The notes: generated from the sequence alone by a model not told the origin. Counted from the first letter of the stretch, positions 1-8,936 are shown. The stretch: 64,000 nucleotides of DNA from Pseudoduganella flava (GCF_007830495.1 NZ_VLKW01000011.1:207748-271747), one strand, 5' to 3'. Numbers and translations are program-made.

Positions 1-2756
1 GTATAGCCTTTCGCGTCCGTGAACGAGACATTGGTCTTGTCGAACTTCAGGTAGTAGCTGCCCGGGTCCAGGTCCTTGAACAGGTAGCTGCCCTTCGCAT
101 CCGTCGTCGTCGTGCCGAGCAGCGCGCCCGTGCCGGCGTTGTACAGCATGACCTTGATCTTGCCGATGCCTTCCTCGCCCGTGTCCTGCACGCCGTTGTG
201 GTTCGCGTCGCGCCATACCTTGTCGCCGATGCTGGCCTTGCGGTACAGGCCCGCGTCGATGGACGTGGCCACCTCGCCGGCGGCGAGCTTGAACGTGCCG
301 CTCGTCGCGGTAGTCGTCGTGCCGACGTTGCTGAAGTCGGAGTCGTAGCTGTCGTAGCTGTTGTAGCCGACATTCGCCTTCGTCGTGTAGTAACCCGACG
401 GGCGCACCACCTCGACGCTGTAGCTGCCGGCCGCGAGCTTGCCGAACTCGTAGCTGCCGTCCGCCGCCGTCACCGTGCTGGCCTTCAGCACGTGGTTGGC
501 ATCGTACAGCCGCACCGTGACGCCGCCGATGCCCGCTTCGCCGCAATCCTGCAAGCCGTCGTAATCGCTGTCTTCCCAGACGGTGCTGTGGATACGGGCC
601 GCCTGGGCGACGCCAGCGTCGATCGTGTTGTTGGTCTCGCCCGAGAGGAGGACGACCTTCTGCGACAGGCCGTTCGCGTCGATGTCCGAATCGCGCGTGT
701 CGTCCGTGCCCGCGTCGCGCTGCGTGATCACATAGCCGGACGGCAGTGCCGATTTATCGAACTGCACGCTGTAGGTGCCGGGCTTCAGGCCCGTGAAGGC
801 GTACTGGCCGTTGCAGTCGGTGGCGGTGGCGGCCACCGCCTTGCCGTCCTTGTCCAGCAGCGTGACCTTGACGCCGCCGATGCCGCTCTCGCCGCTGTCC
901 TGAATGCCGTCGCCGTCGCAGTCGAACCAGACGCGGTTGCCCAGCGTGGCCGTGCGGTACGCTCCCGCGTCGGCCGCATCGACGGTCTGGCCGCCGCGTA
1001 CGGTGAACAGCGCGGAGGCGCCAGAGGCGTCGACGTCGCTGTCGATCGCATCGTTGGCGCCGGCGTTGGTCGACGTGAACTGGAAGCCGGCCGGTTTGTC
1101 GACGCGCACCGTGTAGTCGCCCGCGGCGGCCGAGAACTTGTAATTGCCTTGCGCATCCGTCGTCGTCGTGGCGACGATGACGCCTTTCGTGTCGACGAGG
1201 CGGACCTTGGTGCCGGCGATGCCGGTTTCGCCCGCGTCCTGCACGCCGTTGCCGTTGCGGTCTTCCCAGACGGTGCTGGCCACCGTGCCGATCGGCGCGA
1301 AGGCGGCCGCCTGCAGCGTGGCCTGCTGGCCGGAGGCGAGCGTCAATTTGGCGCTGGCGCCTGCGGCGTCGAGGTCGGTGCCGGTGGCGCGGAACGTGTA
1401 GCCCGCGGGCAGGCTGGCGGCGTCGAACTTCAGGCTGTAGCTGCCCGGCTGCAGGCCCGCGAAGGAGAGGTTGCCTTGCGCGTCCGTGACGCTGGTGGCG
1501 ACCGTGTTGCCGGCCGCGTCCAGCAGTGCCGCCTTCACGCTGGCGATGCCGGCTTCACCCGCGTCGCGCTGGCCGTTGCCGTTGGCGTCGTTCCACAGCG
1601 TGGTCGAGATACCGGCGGCGCGGTACATGCCCGCGTCGGCGCTGTCGTTGACATCGCCCTTGGCGACCGTGAACGTGTCCGAGATGCCGTTGGCATTGAC
1701 GTCGCTGTCGGCGGCGGCATCGCTGCCGGCGCCCTTGGCCGTCATCGTGTAGCCGGCCGGCGCGGTGACGCCGATCGTGTACGTGCCGCTGCCCGCTTCG
1801 AACTGGTAGTGGCCGGATGCGTCGGTGGTCGTCGTCTGGACCGTCGCGCCGGTGCTGTCGCGCAGCACCACCGTGACGCCGCCGATGCCGGCTTCGCCGC
1901 GGTCCTGGATGCCGTTGCCGTTCGCGTCTTCCCACACGGTGTCGCCGATGCGGGCCAGTTGCGGGGCGCCCGTCGATGGGGGCAGGGAGCCGCCGGTGCC
2001 GGTGTCGCCACCGCCAGTGGCGGGCGGCTGTCCGCTGCCAGGATCGGTGGGGGGCGGAGCAGGGGTGGGAGCAGGGGCAGGCACCTTGAACGTCAGGTAG
2101 TTCATTGTCACGCTGGTGTCCTGCGCGCCGGTGCCGGTCGTGCCGCCGTTGTCGCGTACGTGGAAGCCCATTTCGACAAGCCCGCCGGATGCGGCGTCCG
2201 GCACGAAGCTGAGGTGGCCCGCTTCGATGTCGGCCACCGCGACTTCCGTGCCTGCGGACACTGGGGCGCCGTTCAACATGATGGTGCCGGCGGCCGGCAG
2301 CGTCGTCACGATGACGGATTGGAAGGCGTTGCCTTCGACGGCGTCGTGGAAGCCGAATGCGTCCTTCGTCAGCACGACCGCATCGCGCGTGGCGAGATCG
2401 AAGGCGTGATCGGTGCCGGTCGGAGCGTCGTTGACGGGATCGACGACGACGCGCAGCTCCAGCGTCACCAGGTCGCCGTTGTCGCCGGCGACGACCAGCT
2501 GGTACGTCGTGAACTGGCCGTTGTAATCCTGTTGCCATGCGCCGGGGCGCACGTACAGCGTCTGGGCATCCGCCATGCCGATCAGCGGTGTATTGCCGTC
2601 GGCGTACTCGCCGTCGGGCATCTCGGTGATCAATTCGCTGACGGACAGCGTGGCAGGGGTCGTGTAGCCGGCTTGCGCCAGCACGTCGCGCAGCGCCAAC
2701 GAGACGTTGCTGTCTTCGTCGACGTGGATCGTGCTGGTCAGGAAAATATCGCTCAT
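1..2756 (-). CDS. SdrD_B-repeat surface/secreted protein, 5' part (C-terminus beyond window)
   Basis: The minus-strand frame is open from an ATG at 2756 to the window edge, giving at least 918 residues. The first ~220 residues contain two short beta domains of cadherin/tandem-95 style (DEDSNVSLALRDV, then NDAPTGTDHAFDL). A Pro/Gly/Thr-rich linker follows at ~224-262, then six SdrD_B-type repeats of ~110-120 residues starting near 266, 381, 491, 602, 720 and 841. Each repeat opens with a Ca-binding-like loop such as VWEDANGNGIQDRGEAG. In Gram-positive Sdr proteins these B repeats are calcium-stiffened stalks. No N-terminal signal peptide is visible, so export by a type I system using a C-terminal signal outside the window is plausible but unproven. 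No clear ribosome-binding site precedes the ATG. Likely role: adhesin or matrix protein. Confidence 0.85.
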   Translation of the reverse strand, partial: MSDIFLTSTIHVDEDSNVSLALRDVLAQAGYTTPATLSVSELITEMPDGEYADGNTPLIGMADAQTLYVRPGAWQQDYNGQFTTYQLVVAGDNGDLVTLELRVVVDPVNDAPTGTDHAFDLATRDAVVLTKDAFGFHDAVEGNAFQSVIVTTLPAAGTIMLNGAPVSAGTEVAVADIEAGHLSFVPDAASGGLVEMGFHVRDNGGTTGTGAQDTSVTMNYLTFKVPAPAPTPAPPPTDPGSGQPPATGGGDTGTGGSLPPSTGAPQLARIGDTVWEDANGNGIQDRGEAGIGGVTVVLRDSTGATVQTTTTDASGHYQFEAGSGTYTIGVTAPAGYTMTAKGAGSDAAADSDVNANGISDTFTVAKGDVNDSADAGMYRAAGISTTLWNDANGNGQRDAGEAGIASVKAALLDAAGNTVATSVTDAQGNLSFAGLQPGSYSLKFDAASLPAGYTFRATGTDLDAAGASAKLTLASGQQATLQAAAFAPIGTVASTVWEDRNGNGVQDAGETGIAGTKVRLVDTKGVIVATTTTDAQGNYKFSAAAGDYTVRVDKPAGFQFTSTNAGANDAIDSDVDASGASALFTVRGGQTVDAADAGAYRTATLGNRVWFDCDGDGIQDSGESGIGGVKVTLLDKDGKAVAATATDCNGQYAFTGLKPGTYSVQFDKSALPSGYVITQRDAGTDDTRDSDIDANGLSQKVVLLSGETNNTIDAGVAQAARIHSTVWEDSDYDGLQDCGEAGIGGVTVRLYDANHVLKASTVTAADGSYEFGKLAAGSYSVEVVRPSGYYTTKANVGYNSYDSYDSDFSNVGTTTTATSGTFKLAAGEVATSIDAGLYRKASIGDKVWRDANHNGVQDTGEEGIGKIKVMLYNAGTGALLGTTTTDAKGSYLFKDLDPGSYYLKFDKTNVSFTDAKGY

Positions 2757-2904
2757 GTTTGCTCAGTACTCAAAAGTTCCAATGCCTTGCCTGCATCTCG
2801 TGAATGCTCGGCGGCGGACGGGGGATTGGCCCTTGGACGCGGTACAGGATCTGGGTACGGCTTCAATCAGGCTGTGAATTTCGGTCAGACTTTCTTGATG
2901 CAAG

Positions 2905-2925
2905 ACTGACATGTTTGATGTCAGT
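2905..2925. promoter_or_regulatory. Perfect 8-bp inverted repeat upstream of the SdrD_B gene
   Basis: ACTGACAT (2905-2912) is followed by a 5-base loop and ATGTCAGT (2918-2925). It lies about 150 bp upstream of the minus-strand ATG at 2756, in the AT-rich gap between that gene and the HTH gene at 3140. It is either an operator half-site pair or a hairpin near the transcript start. No T-run follows on either strand, so a terminator is unlikely. Confidence 0.4.
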
Positions 2926-3139
2926 TCGACACAAGAGTTGGCAAGTGTACAGCAGTTGAGCTAAATCAGTAACAAAAATTAATATATGTGAACGTACTGC
3001 AACGTGTGTAGTTGCGATGGCAACGGCTGGCGGGGTTTTAGGGGGCGCGCTACAGGGAAGGCCGGCGGGCTTGCCCTTGACGAAACGCTATCCGCCCGGC
3101 ATGATGCGGCGCTTTTTTCCGTCTACGCATAGCTCACCG

Positions 3140-3712
3140 ATGGCACTACTTACCGTAACCGAAGCTGCGCGGCTGTCCCGGCGCAGCCGCACGTCGATCT
3201 ACCGCGACCTCGAGAAAGGACGCCTGGACAAGGTGTTCACGGCCGATGGCTCGCTGAAGATCGATTCGGCGGAACTGGTGCGGGCTTATGGGCCGTTGGG
3301 GTCGTTTGGGGGCGGCACGCAGGCCGCCTCAACGTCCGCGGCGCGGGCCGGGGCTTCGGCGGCGGCGACCGATGATGCGATACGGGCCGTGTTGCAGCAG
3401 GTTGGGCAGCCGGGCGTGTCGCTGGCCGCCACGCCTGTCATAGTCGCTCCGCCTGTCGAGCAGCCGGGTGGCGATGCCGTGGAGCTGGCTGTGTTGCGGG
3501 AGCGGTTGGCTGCTTGCGAGCATCGGATTGCGTTGCTGGAGCGGATTGCGCAGCTCGAGAAGGCTGCGCGGCTGGCCGCGGATGCGAGCTGGCGGGAGCG
3601 GATGCAGGCGAAGGATGAGGTGATTGCGACGCTGTCCAATGCGCTGTCCAGTGAGAAGCCGTGGCCGGCTTGGCATGGGCGGAGTGATGGGGTGAAGCGG
3701 GCGATTAACTGA
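3140..3712 (+). CDS. Small HTH (excisionase/MerR-like) DNA-binding protein with coiled coil
   Basis: 190 residues when started at the ATG that opens MALLTVTEAARLSRRSRT. The first ~50 residues read as a helix-turn-helix of the excisionase/MerR type (VTEAARLSRRSRTSIYRDLE, then a wing-like FTADGSLKIDSAEL). An Ala/Gly-rich middle follows. The C-terminal third (~residues 110-175) is a charged heptad-like helix (LRERLAACEHRIALLERIAQ), so it probably dimerises. Similar proteins occur on plasmids and genomic islands, sometimes labelled entry-exclusion proteins, but no function is established here. An upstream in-frame start at 3017 would add 41 low-complexity residues before the HTH and is less likely. 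No strong ribosome-binding site precedes either start. Confidence 0.65.
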   Translation: MALLTVTEAARLSRRSRTSIYRDLEKGRLDKVFTADGSLKIDSAELVRAYGPLGSFGGGTQAASTSAARAGASAAATDDAIRAVLQQVGQPGVSLAATPVIVAPPVEQPGGDAVELAVLRERLAACEHRIALLERIAQLEKAARLAADASWRERMQAKDEVIATLSNALSSEKPWPAWHGRSDGVKRAIN

Positions 3713-3739
3713 TTGATTGGCGTCGCGCGGCGTTTCGCT

Positions 3740-4112
3740 GGCTTGTTGGTCGATGTGGCCGGCGGTCGGCGCCGGTTGTTTGCTGGTGGTGCGCTGGTGT
3801 TCGGTTCGGCAGGGCTTGTTGGCTGATGTGGCCCGGCGGTCGGCGCCGGGGCGATGGCTGGTGGTGGGCTGACGTTGGGCTTGGCAGGGCTATGTTGCTG
3901 CCGTGGCCCGGCGGTTGGCGCCGGGGTCTTGGCTTATGGAGCGCTGGCGTTCGGTTTGGCAGGGCTTGTCGGCTGACGTGGCCCGGCGGTCGGCGCCGGG
4001 GTGTTGGCTAGTGGTCTGCTGACGTACGGTTCGGCAGGGCTTGTTGGCTGCTGTGGCCCGGAGGTCGGCGCCGGGGCGGTGGCCCGTGGCGCGCGGGCGT
4101 TGGGCTGGCGGG
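3740..4112. repeat. Five tandem copies of a 75-bp repeat
   Basis: Units begin GGCTTGTTGGCTGATGTGGC or close variants at 3740, 3813, 3888, 3963 and 4038. Spacing is 73, 75, 75 and 75 bp. Each unit carries the core GGCCCGGCGGTCGGCGCCGG and ends near TTCGGCAG. Because 75 is a multiple of three, long frames stay open on both strands, but their composition (Arg/Pro/Ser-rich on the minus strand) does not look like a protein. Units are diverged by substitution rather than identical. No gene is supported here. Confidence 0.85.
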
Positions 4113-4770
4113 ATGAGGTATGCAAGCGGCGGCGACGCGGCGGTGACGGCGTGGTTGGGCTTGCAGCGTTTGCTGATGAACGGGCCGATTTGGCTGTTCC
4201 GATTGAGCTGACGTGGCCCGTCGGGTCGCAACCGTCACGCGCTGCGGGCAACCGATGGGTTGACGCAAGCTGGCCGCGACTGGTGCCGCACGTGATGACT
4301 GGGTACCTCGGTTTACAAAGCGGCTGAGGCTGCTGATGCGGCAAACGCGCCGCCTTTTCCGATTGCCATGCGATGCGCGACTCCAGGTCCAGGCACTGAG
4401 GGTGCGGGTGACCCCCTCGGCGCCGTATTGGAGAAGTTCTCCACTTTTGCTGCCTTTCTCTAGAATCCTCTTCTGTTCTCTCTTTGCTTCTCCGCTCTTG
4501 TTTGTGCGCCGCTGTGCGGAGGGGATTCGAGCAGCGTAGAGAACGAAAGAGAAAATGCGTCCGCAAACGGAGAAAATTCCAAATAAGGAATTTTATTTTC
4601 TGTCACGCAAGGCGCCGCGATGGCTGAGTCACCCCCGAAATTTCGCCAGATCCGCCCGAACTTTCTCGCTGCTGTCGAGTCAAACAAAGAACAGTACTGA
4701 TTTGGCATGCAGCGCGCCGCACAACGCGCAGAGCACCGGATGAGTGCCGGGCACCGCGCGTGCACCGAGT
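4113..4770. other. Non-coding stretch with two palindromes
   Basis: No convincing gene. Two symmetric elements stand out. TGGAGAA-G-TTCTCCA at 4429-4443 is a near-perfect operator-like palindrome. AAAATTCC-AAATAA-GGAATTTT at 4573-4594 is an 8-bp stem in a locally AT-rich patch quite unlike its GC-rich surroundings. Either could be a regulator site, and the second could be a weak hairpin. Nothing else recognisable is seen. Confidence 0.4.
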
Positions 4771-4861
4771 ATGCACCGCACGTGCACCGGATATGCACCC
4801 GAACATGTACCGGATATGCACCCGAACATGTACCGGATATGCACCCGAACATGCACCGACC
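4771..4861. repeat. 23-bp iteron-like tandem repeats upstream of a GTG-start gene
   Basis: Three consecutive 23-bp units start at 4793, 4816 and 4839, each beginning ATGCACCCGAACATG. The first two are identical, the third is diverged at its end, and a degenerate 22-bp unit precedes them at 4771. The array ends ~28 bp before the GTG start at 4889, so it lies where an operator or the 5' leader of that gene would be. The period of roughly two helical turns would place bound proteins on one face of the DNA. Confidence 0.75.
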
Positions 4862-4888
4862 ATGCACCCAACAGCGGAGGAAGCAAGC

Positions 4889-5374
4889 GTGAACGGCATC
4901 GTCACCGTGGGGCTGCCCGCCCAGGTTCTGTTGAAGCTGGCGCGGTATTTCGAGCAGCGGGAGGAAGCCGTGGATCTCGGCGCCGCGCTTGGGGACATCG
5001 TCGAGACGTGGCTTGCGGACCGCGAACGGGCCGGCGCGCTGGCTGAGCGGGTGGGGATGGCCGAGGGGGACGTCCCGCGCGGCTACCACTGGAAGGAGCT
5101 GTTCCTGCCGCATGGCACCCGGTTGCGGCTTTACCTGCGGGGGCCGGACGATTATGCGCAGGTCGTCGGCGACCAGCTGTTGTTCCAGGGGGAGCCTACC
5201 TCGCCCAACCAGTTCGTCCGCATGTTCCGGTACATCCCGTGCAATGCGTGGGACAACGTCGTGCTGCTGTTTCCCGGCGAGCGGCACTGGGTGCGGGCGA
5301 AGCATCTGCGGCGCAGTCATGCGGGGCCGCGCGATCGGCGGGGGAGGGCCGTCAGTAAATCTCCGGCACGATGA
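4889..5374 (+). CDS. Hypothetical protein, 161 aa
   Basis: Started at GTG 4889 because a strong ribosome-binding site (GGAGG, 8-base spacer) precedes it. Earlier in-frame starts would translate the 23-bp repeats into low-complexity sequence. The N-terminal ~45 residues (GIVTVGLPAQVLLKLARYFE) look like a helical, possibly ribbon-helix-helix-like segment. The rest is a compact mixed fold (WKELFLPHGTRLRLYLRG, FRYIPCNAWDNVVLLFPGER) that I do not recognise. The last 23 bp overlap the 3' end of the convergent ppk2 gene. A small DNA-binding protein acting on its own repeat-bearing leader is possible but speculative. Confidence 0.6.
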   Translation: MNGIVTVGLPAQVLLKLARYFEQREEAVDLGAALGDIVETWLADRERAGALAERVGMAEGDVPRGYHWKELFLPHGTRLRLYLRGPDDYAQVVGDQLLFQGEPTSPNQFVRMFRYIPCNAWDNVVLLFPGERHWVRAKHLRRSHAGPRDRRGRAVSKSPAR

Positions 5375-6338
5375 TCTCCGGCGGCACCGGACGGCGGACG
5401 TAGTCCTCGTGGTACTCGCGCTCCGGCAGCGCGATCGATGGGCGGTCCACTTCCTCGTACGGGATCTGGTCCAGCAGGTGGTGAATGCAGTTCAGGCGCG
5501 CCCGTTTCTTGTCCACGCCTTGCACGATCCACCATTTGGCCTCGGGGATGTGGGTGCGTTCGAGCATGATTTCCTTGGCCTTCGTGTATTCCTCCCAGCG
5601 GCGGCGCGATTCCAGGTCCATTGGGCTCAGCTTCCATTGCTTCAGCGGGTCGTGGATGCGCGACAGGAAGCGGGCGTTCTGTTCTTCGTCGGAGATCGAG
5701 AACCAGTACTTGATCAGCTGGATGCCGGAGCGCACCAGCATCCGCTCGAACTCGGGCACCGTCTGGAAGAATTCCTCGTATTGCTCGTCCGTGCAGAAGC
5801 CCATCACGCGTTCGACGCCGGCCCGGTTGTACCAGCTGCGGTCGAACAGCACGATCTCGCCGGCGGCGGGCAGGTGCGGGACGTAGCGCTGGAAATACCA
5901 TTGCGTGCGTTCGCGGTCGTTGGGGGCGGGCAGCGCGGCGACGCGGCAGACGCGCGGGTTCAGCCGCTGCACGATGCGCTTGATGGCGCCGCCCTTGCCG
6001 GCCGCGTCGCGGCCTTCGAACAGGATCACCACCTTGTGGCCCGTGTGGACCACCCAGTCCTGCAGCTTCACGAGCTCCGCCTGCAGGCGGAACAGCTCTC
6101 GGAAGTACATGCGCCGCGCTTCCTTTTCCTCGTCGCTGCGGGCGTGCGGCGGCAGCAGCGTGTCCGGGTCGAGGTCGCGGTCGTCCAGCTCCAGTTCCAG
6201 TTCCTCGTCGTAGCTGTCGGCAATGTCGCGGCCAATACGCTCGAGCATTTCCGGCGGCAGCGCGTTGGGGTGGGGGTGTGGGTGCGGGTCCAGGGTCGTC
6301 ATGCGCGGCACTATACCGGCCGCTTGTGACACGGCCAT
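5352..6338 (-). CDS. ppk2: Polyphosphate kinase 2 (PPK2 class I)
   Basis: Cytoplasmic PPK2 enzymes transfer phosphate between polyphosphate and nucleoside diphosphates. Visible hallmarks are the Walker A loop GRDAAGKGG (residues 109-117), the Walker B/lid region IVLFDRSWYNRAGVERVMGF, the motif KYWFSISDEEQNARF and the conserved C-terminal WWIVQGVDKKRARLNCIHHL. At ~328 residues with one domain it matches class I single-domain enzymes (NDP phosphorylating). The N-terminal ~60 residues are His/Pro- and acidic-rich and poorly conserved. A second ATG at 6302 (MTTLDPH) is an equally plausible start, as neither has a clear ribosome-binding site. Its tail overlaps the convergent hypothetical gene by 23 bp. 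Confidence 0.93.
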   Translation of the reverse strand: MAVSQAAGIVPRMTTLDPHPHPHPNALPPEMLERIGRDIADSYDEELELELDDRDLDPDTLLPPHARSDEEKEARRMYFRELFRLQAELVKLQDWVVHTGHKVVILFEGRDAAGKGGAIKRIVQRLNPRVCRVAALPAPNDRERTQWYFQRYVPHLPAAGEIVLFDRSWYNRAGVERVMGFCTDEQYEEFFQTVPEFERMLVRSGIQLIKYWFSISDEEQNARFLSRIHDPLKQWKLSPMDLESRRRWEEYTKAKEIMLERTHIPEAKWWIVQGVDKKRARLNCIHHLLDQIPYEEVDRPSIALPEREYHEDYVRRPVPPEIIVPEIY

Positions 6339-6475
6339 GACGGGTTTTTATTGCAGTATGGGAAAAACTCGTGCGAGCCGGCGGGAAGTAGTCCGACACG
6401 CCAGCAGGAAACACGCCCACGCCGACCTGTACGGTACGCCCGTAAGCTGCAAGCAGGTCAACTCTGGAGAGAACG

Positions 6476-8686
6476 ATGAGCGAACACGCTGGCAGCTCCG
6501 CCCTCGAACTGTGGGGCGGCCTTGAATGCACGGTGAACCGTGTGTCGGACCAATATTTCAGCCAGATGGAGCGCAACGGGCACCGCGACCGCGTCGACGA
6601 CGTCGACCGGTTCGCATCGCTCGGCATCCGCGCGGTCCGTTATCCGGTGCTGTGGGAGTGCACCGCGCCGGGCGATATCGACGAGGCCGACTGGTCGTGG
6701 AGCGATGAGAGGCTGGCGCGGCTGCGCGATCTCGGCGTCGAACCGATCGCCGGGCTCGTTCACCATGGCAGCGGGCCGCGGCATACGAGTCTCGTGTCGC
6801 CGTGCTTCGCGGACAAGCTCGCCGAGTACGCCGGTGCGGTCGCGCGGCGCTACCCGTGGCTGACGTATTACACGCCCGTCAACGAGCCGCTGACGACTGC
6901 GCGGTTCTCCGGGCTGTCCGGCGTTTGGTATCCCCATGCGACATCCGAGGCCGCCTTCGTGCGTGCGCTGCTGAACCAGTGCCGGGCTACCGTGCTGGCC
7001 ATGCGGGCGATCCGTGCCGTGAATCCGGACGCGAAGCTCGTGCAGACGGACGACTTGAGCCGCACCTACGGCACGCGGGAAATGGGCAAGCTGGTCGACT
7101 TCTTCAACGAGCGGCGCTGGCTGTCGTGGGACCTGTTGTGCGGCATGGTGGGGCCCGGGCACGCGCTGTGGGGCTTCCTACTGCAGTCCGCCGCCAGCGA
7201 GGACGAGCTGCGCTGGTTCCGCGAGAACCCGTGCCCGCCGGACATCATCGGCGTCAATTACTACATCACCAGCGAGCGCTGGCTTGATCACCGCGTCGAC
7301 CGGTTCCCGGCCAGTCACGTGCACGAGTACAACGGCTGGCGGCATGCCGACATGGAAACGGCGCGCGTGCTGGCCAATCCCACGCCCGGCATCGGCCCGT
7401 TGCTGGCCGAGGTATGGGAGCGCTACAAACTGCCGATCGCGATCACCGAGGCGCATATCGATGCGAACCGCGAAGACCAGCTGCGCTGGCTGCGCGAGAT
7501 CTGGCAGGCGGCCCAGGCGCAGCGCGACGCGGGGGCGGACGTGCGTGCCGTCACCGTGTGGGCGCTGCTGGGGTCGTATGACTGGAACTGCCTCGTCACC
7601 GCCTGCCATGGCTATTACGAGCCGGGGCCGTTCGACGTGCGCGGCGCGGCGCCGCGGCCGACGGCGCTGGCCCGGATGATGCGCAAGCTCTCCAGCGGGC
7701 AGCCGCTGGAGCATCCGGTGCTGCAGGGCAGCGGCTGGTGGCATCGGCCGGGGCGTTTCCTGTGCCGGCCCGTTGCCGCCGCCGGCGTGGCGGCCTCGCT
7801 GGCGGAGCGCCAGCAGGCGCGGGCGCCGATGCCGCCGATCCTGATCGCGGGTGCGAGCGGTGCGCTGGCGCGGGCGTTCGCGGCGCGCTGCAATGCGCGG
7901 AACCTGCCGTGCGTGCTGGCCGGGCGCGATACGATGGATGCGACCGACCCGGAGGCCGTCGAGCGGATGATCCGGCAGCACCGGCCATGGGCCATCGTCA
8001 ACGCGGCCGGGGCGCGGCCGCCGTTGCCGGGGCCTGCCGATGCGGCGGCGCGTGACGCCGATTATGACGCGCATATCCGTGGCGCCGTCGTGCTGGCGCT
8101 GGCGGCGGCGCGCCATGGGCTGCCGTACCAGATGTTCTCCAGCCCCGCCGTGCTGGCCGGCGTGACGGGTGTGCGGGATGAAAGCGCGGCACCCGCACCG
8201 GTGGATGCGTTCGGGCGCTGCCAGGCCGAGGCCGAGCGGCGTACGCGGCTCGCCAATCCGCGCGCGCTGATTGTCCGCAGCGGGCACTTCTTCGGCGCCG
8301 ATGGCGACGTGGGCTTGCTGGGCCGTGCGCTGGCCGCACTGCGCGAGGGCGAGCCTGTCGCGGTGCCGGCCGACCTGACGCTGGCGCCGACGTATCTGCC
8401 GGACCTCGTCGATGCGTGCCTGGACCTGGCCGTCGACGGCGAGCAGGGCGTCTGGCACCTGTACAACGATTCCGGGGTGGCTGCCGCCGATCTGGTGGCG
8501 CGGGCTGCCGGCTTGCTCGATCTGGGCACGATGCTGGTGGCGCCGGAGGAAGTGCCGGCACCGGTGCTGGCGACGCGGCGCGGTGCGCTGCTGCCGTCGC
8601 TCGATTACGCGCTGGCCCGCTTTGCCGCCGCCACCCAGGCTGCGAACGTCGAGCGGCGTGAGGCACCGCGGGCCGGGCGCGGCTGA
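6476..8686 (+). CDS. GH1-like glycosidase / RmlD-like sugar-nucleotide reductase fusion
   Basis: 736 residues in two modules. Residues ~10-430 are a family 1 glycosyl hydrolase-like barrel: TPVNEP (133-138, general acid/base E137) and AITEAH with the candidate nucleophile E325. Residues ~450-736 are an extended SDR of the RmlD type, with a nucleotide-binding loop LIAGASGALARAF. The catalytic YxxxK of RmlD is not visible: at the expected place the sequence reads FGRCQ (about residue 579), so reductase activity is doubtful. Fusions of this architecture occur in other Betaproteobacteria, probably in polysaccharide or glycan metabolism, but the substrate is unknown. The ribosome-binding site GGAGAG lies directly upstream. 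It stands alone in its transcription direction. Confidence 0.82.
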   Translation: MSEHAGSSALELWGGLECTVNRVSDQYFSQMERNGHRDRVDDVDRFASLGIRAVRYPVLWECTAPGDIDEADWSWSDERLARLRDLGVEPIAGLVHHGSGPRHTSLVSPCFADKLAEYAGAVARRYPWLTYYTPVNEPLTTARFSGLSGVWYPHATSEAAFVRALLNQCRATVLAMRAIRAVNPDAKLVQTDDLSRTYGTREMGKLVDFFNERRWLSWDLLCGMVGPGHALWGFLLQSAASEDELRWFRENPCPPDIIGVNYYITSERWLDHRVDRFPASHVHEYNGWRHADMETARVLANPTPGIGPLLAEVWERYKLPIAITEAHIDANREDQLRWLREIWQAAQAQRDAGADVRAVTVWALLGSYDWNCLVTACHGYYEPGPFDVRGAAPRPTALARMMRKLSSGQPLEHPVLQGSGWWHRPGRFLCRPVAAAGVAASLAERQQARAPMPPILIAGASGALARAFAARCNARNLPCVLAGRDTMDATDPEAVERMIRQHRPWAIVNAAGARPPLPGPADAAARDADYDAHIRGAVVLALAAARHGLPYQMFSSPAVLAGVTGVRDESAAPAPVDAFGRCQAEAERRTRLANPRALIVRSGHFFGADGDVGLLGRALAALREGEPVAVPADLTLAPTYLPDLVDACLDLAVDGEQGVWHLYNDSGVAAADLVARAAGLLDLGTMLVAPEEVPAPVLATRRGALLPSLDYALARFAAATQAANVERREAPRAGRG

Positions 8687-8864
8687 CCCGTGCCGGCGGG
8701 AGGCATCACGCGCCGATTGGGCAGGTCCCGCCGCCTACAGGGCGGCTTATCGCTCGCCCACTCTTTGCCCGCTTCCGCACGCCTCCCGCTGCCCGCCCTC
8801 GGGCGGTACCGCGGACCTTCAACTGCCGTGCCCGTCACCAACGCGGCCTCGTGCCGAAGCACTA

Positions 8865-8907
8865 AACATGTAGATCATTTGCATGTTAAAGCCGGGAGCG
8901 CTACACT
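8865..8907 (+). promoter_or_regulatory. Sigma-70 promoter with overlapping inverted repeat for the hemerythrin gene
   Basis: TTGCAT (8879-8884), a 17-bp spacer and TACACT (8902-8907) form a good -35/-10 pair ~30 bp upstream of the ATG at 8937. AACATG (8865-8870) and CATGTT (8882-8887) are inverted arms 11 bp apart that overlap the -35, so a repressor or activator may act here. Confidence 0.55.
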
Positions 8908-8936
8908 GTTGCTGTCGAGCATGAATGGAGCAGTAG

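Noticed and set aside
198..2909. Long plus-strand open frame opposite the SdrD_B gene
   Set aside because: It is the complement of a GC-rich coding sequence; its translation is Arg/Val/Ala-rich without domains, while the minus strand gives clear repeats.
3934..4566. Minus-strand 210-residue frame across the 75-bp repeats
   Set aside because: Low-complexity Arg/Pro/Ser sequence, no ribosome-binding site; the frame is open because the repeat length is a multiple of three.
3740..4861. CRISPR array
   Set aside because: The 75-bp and 23-bp repeats are directly adjacent tandem units without unique spacers, and no cas genes are nearby.
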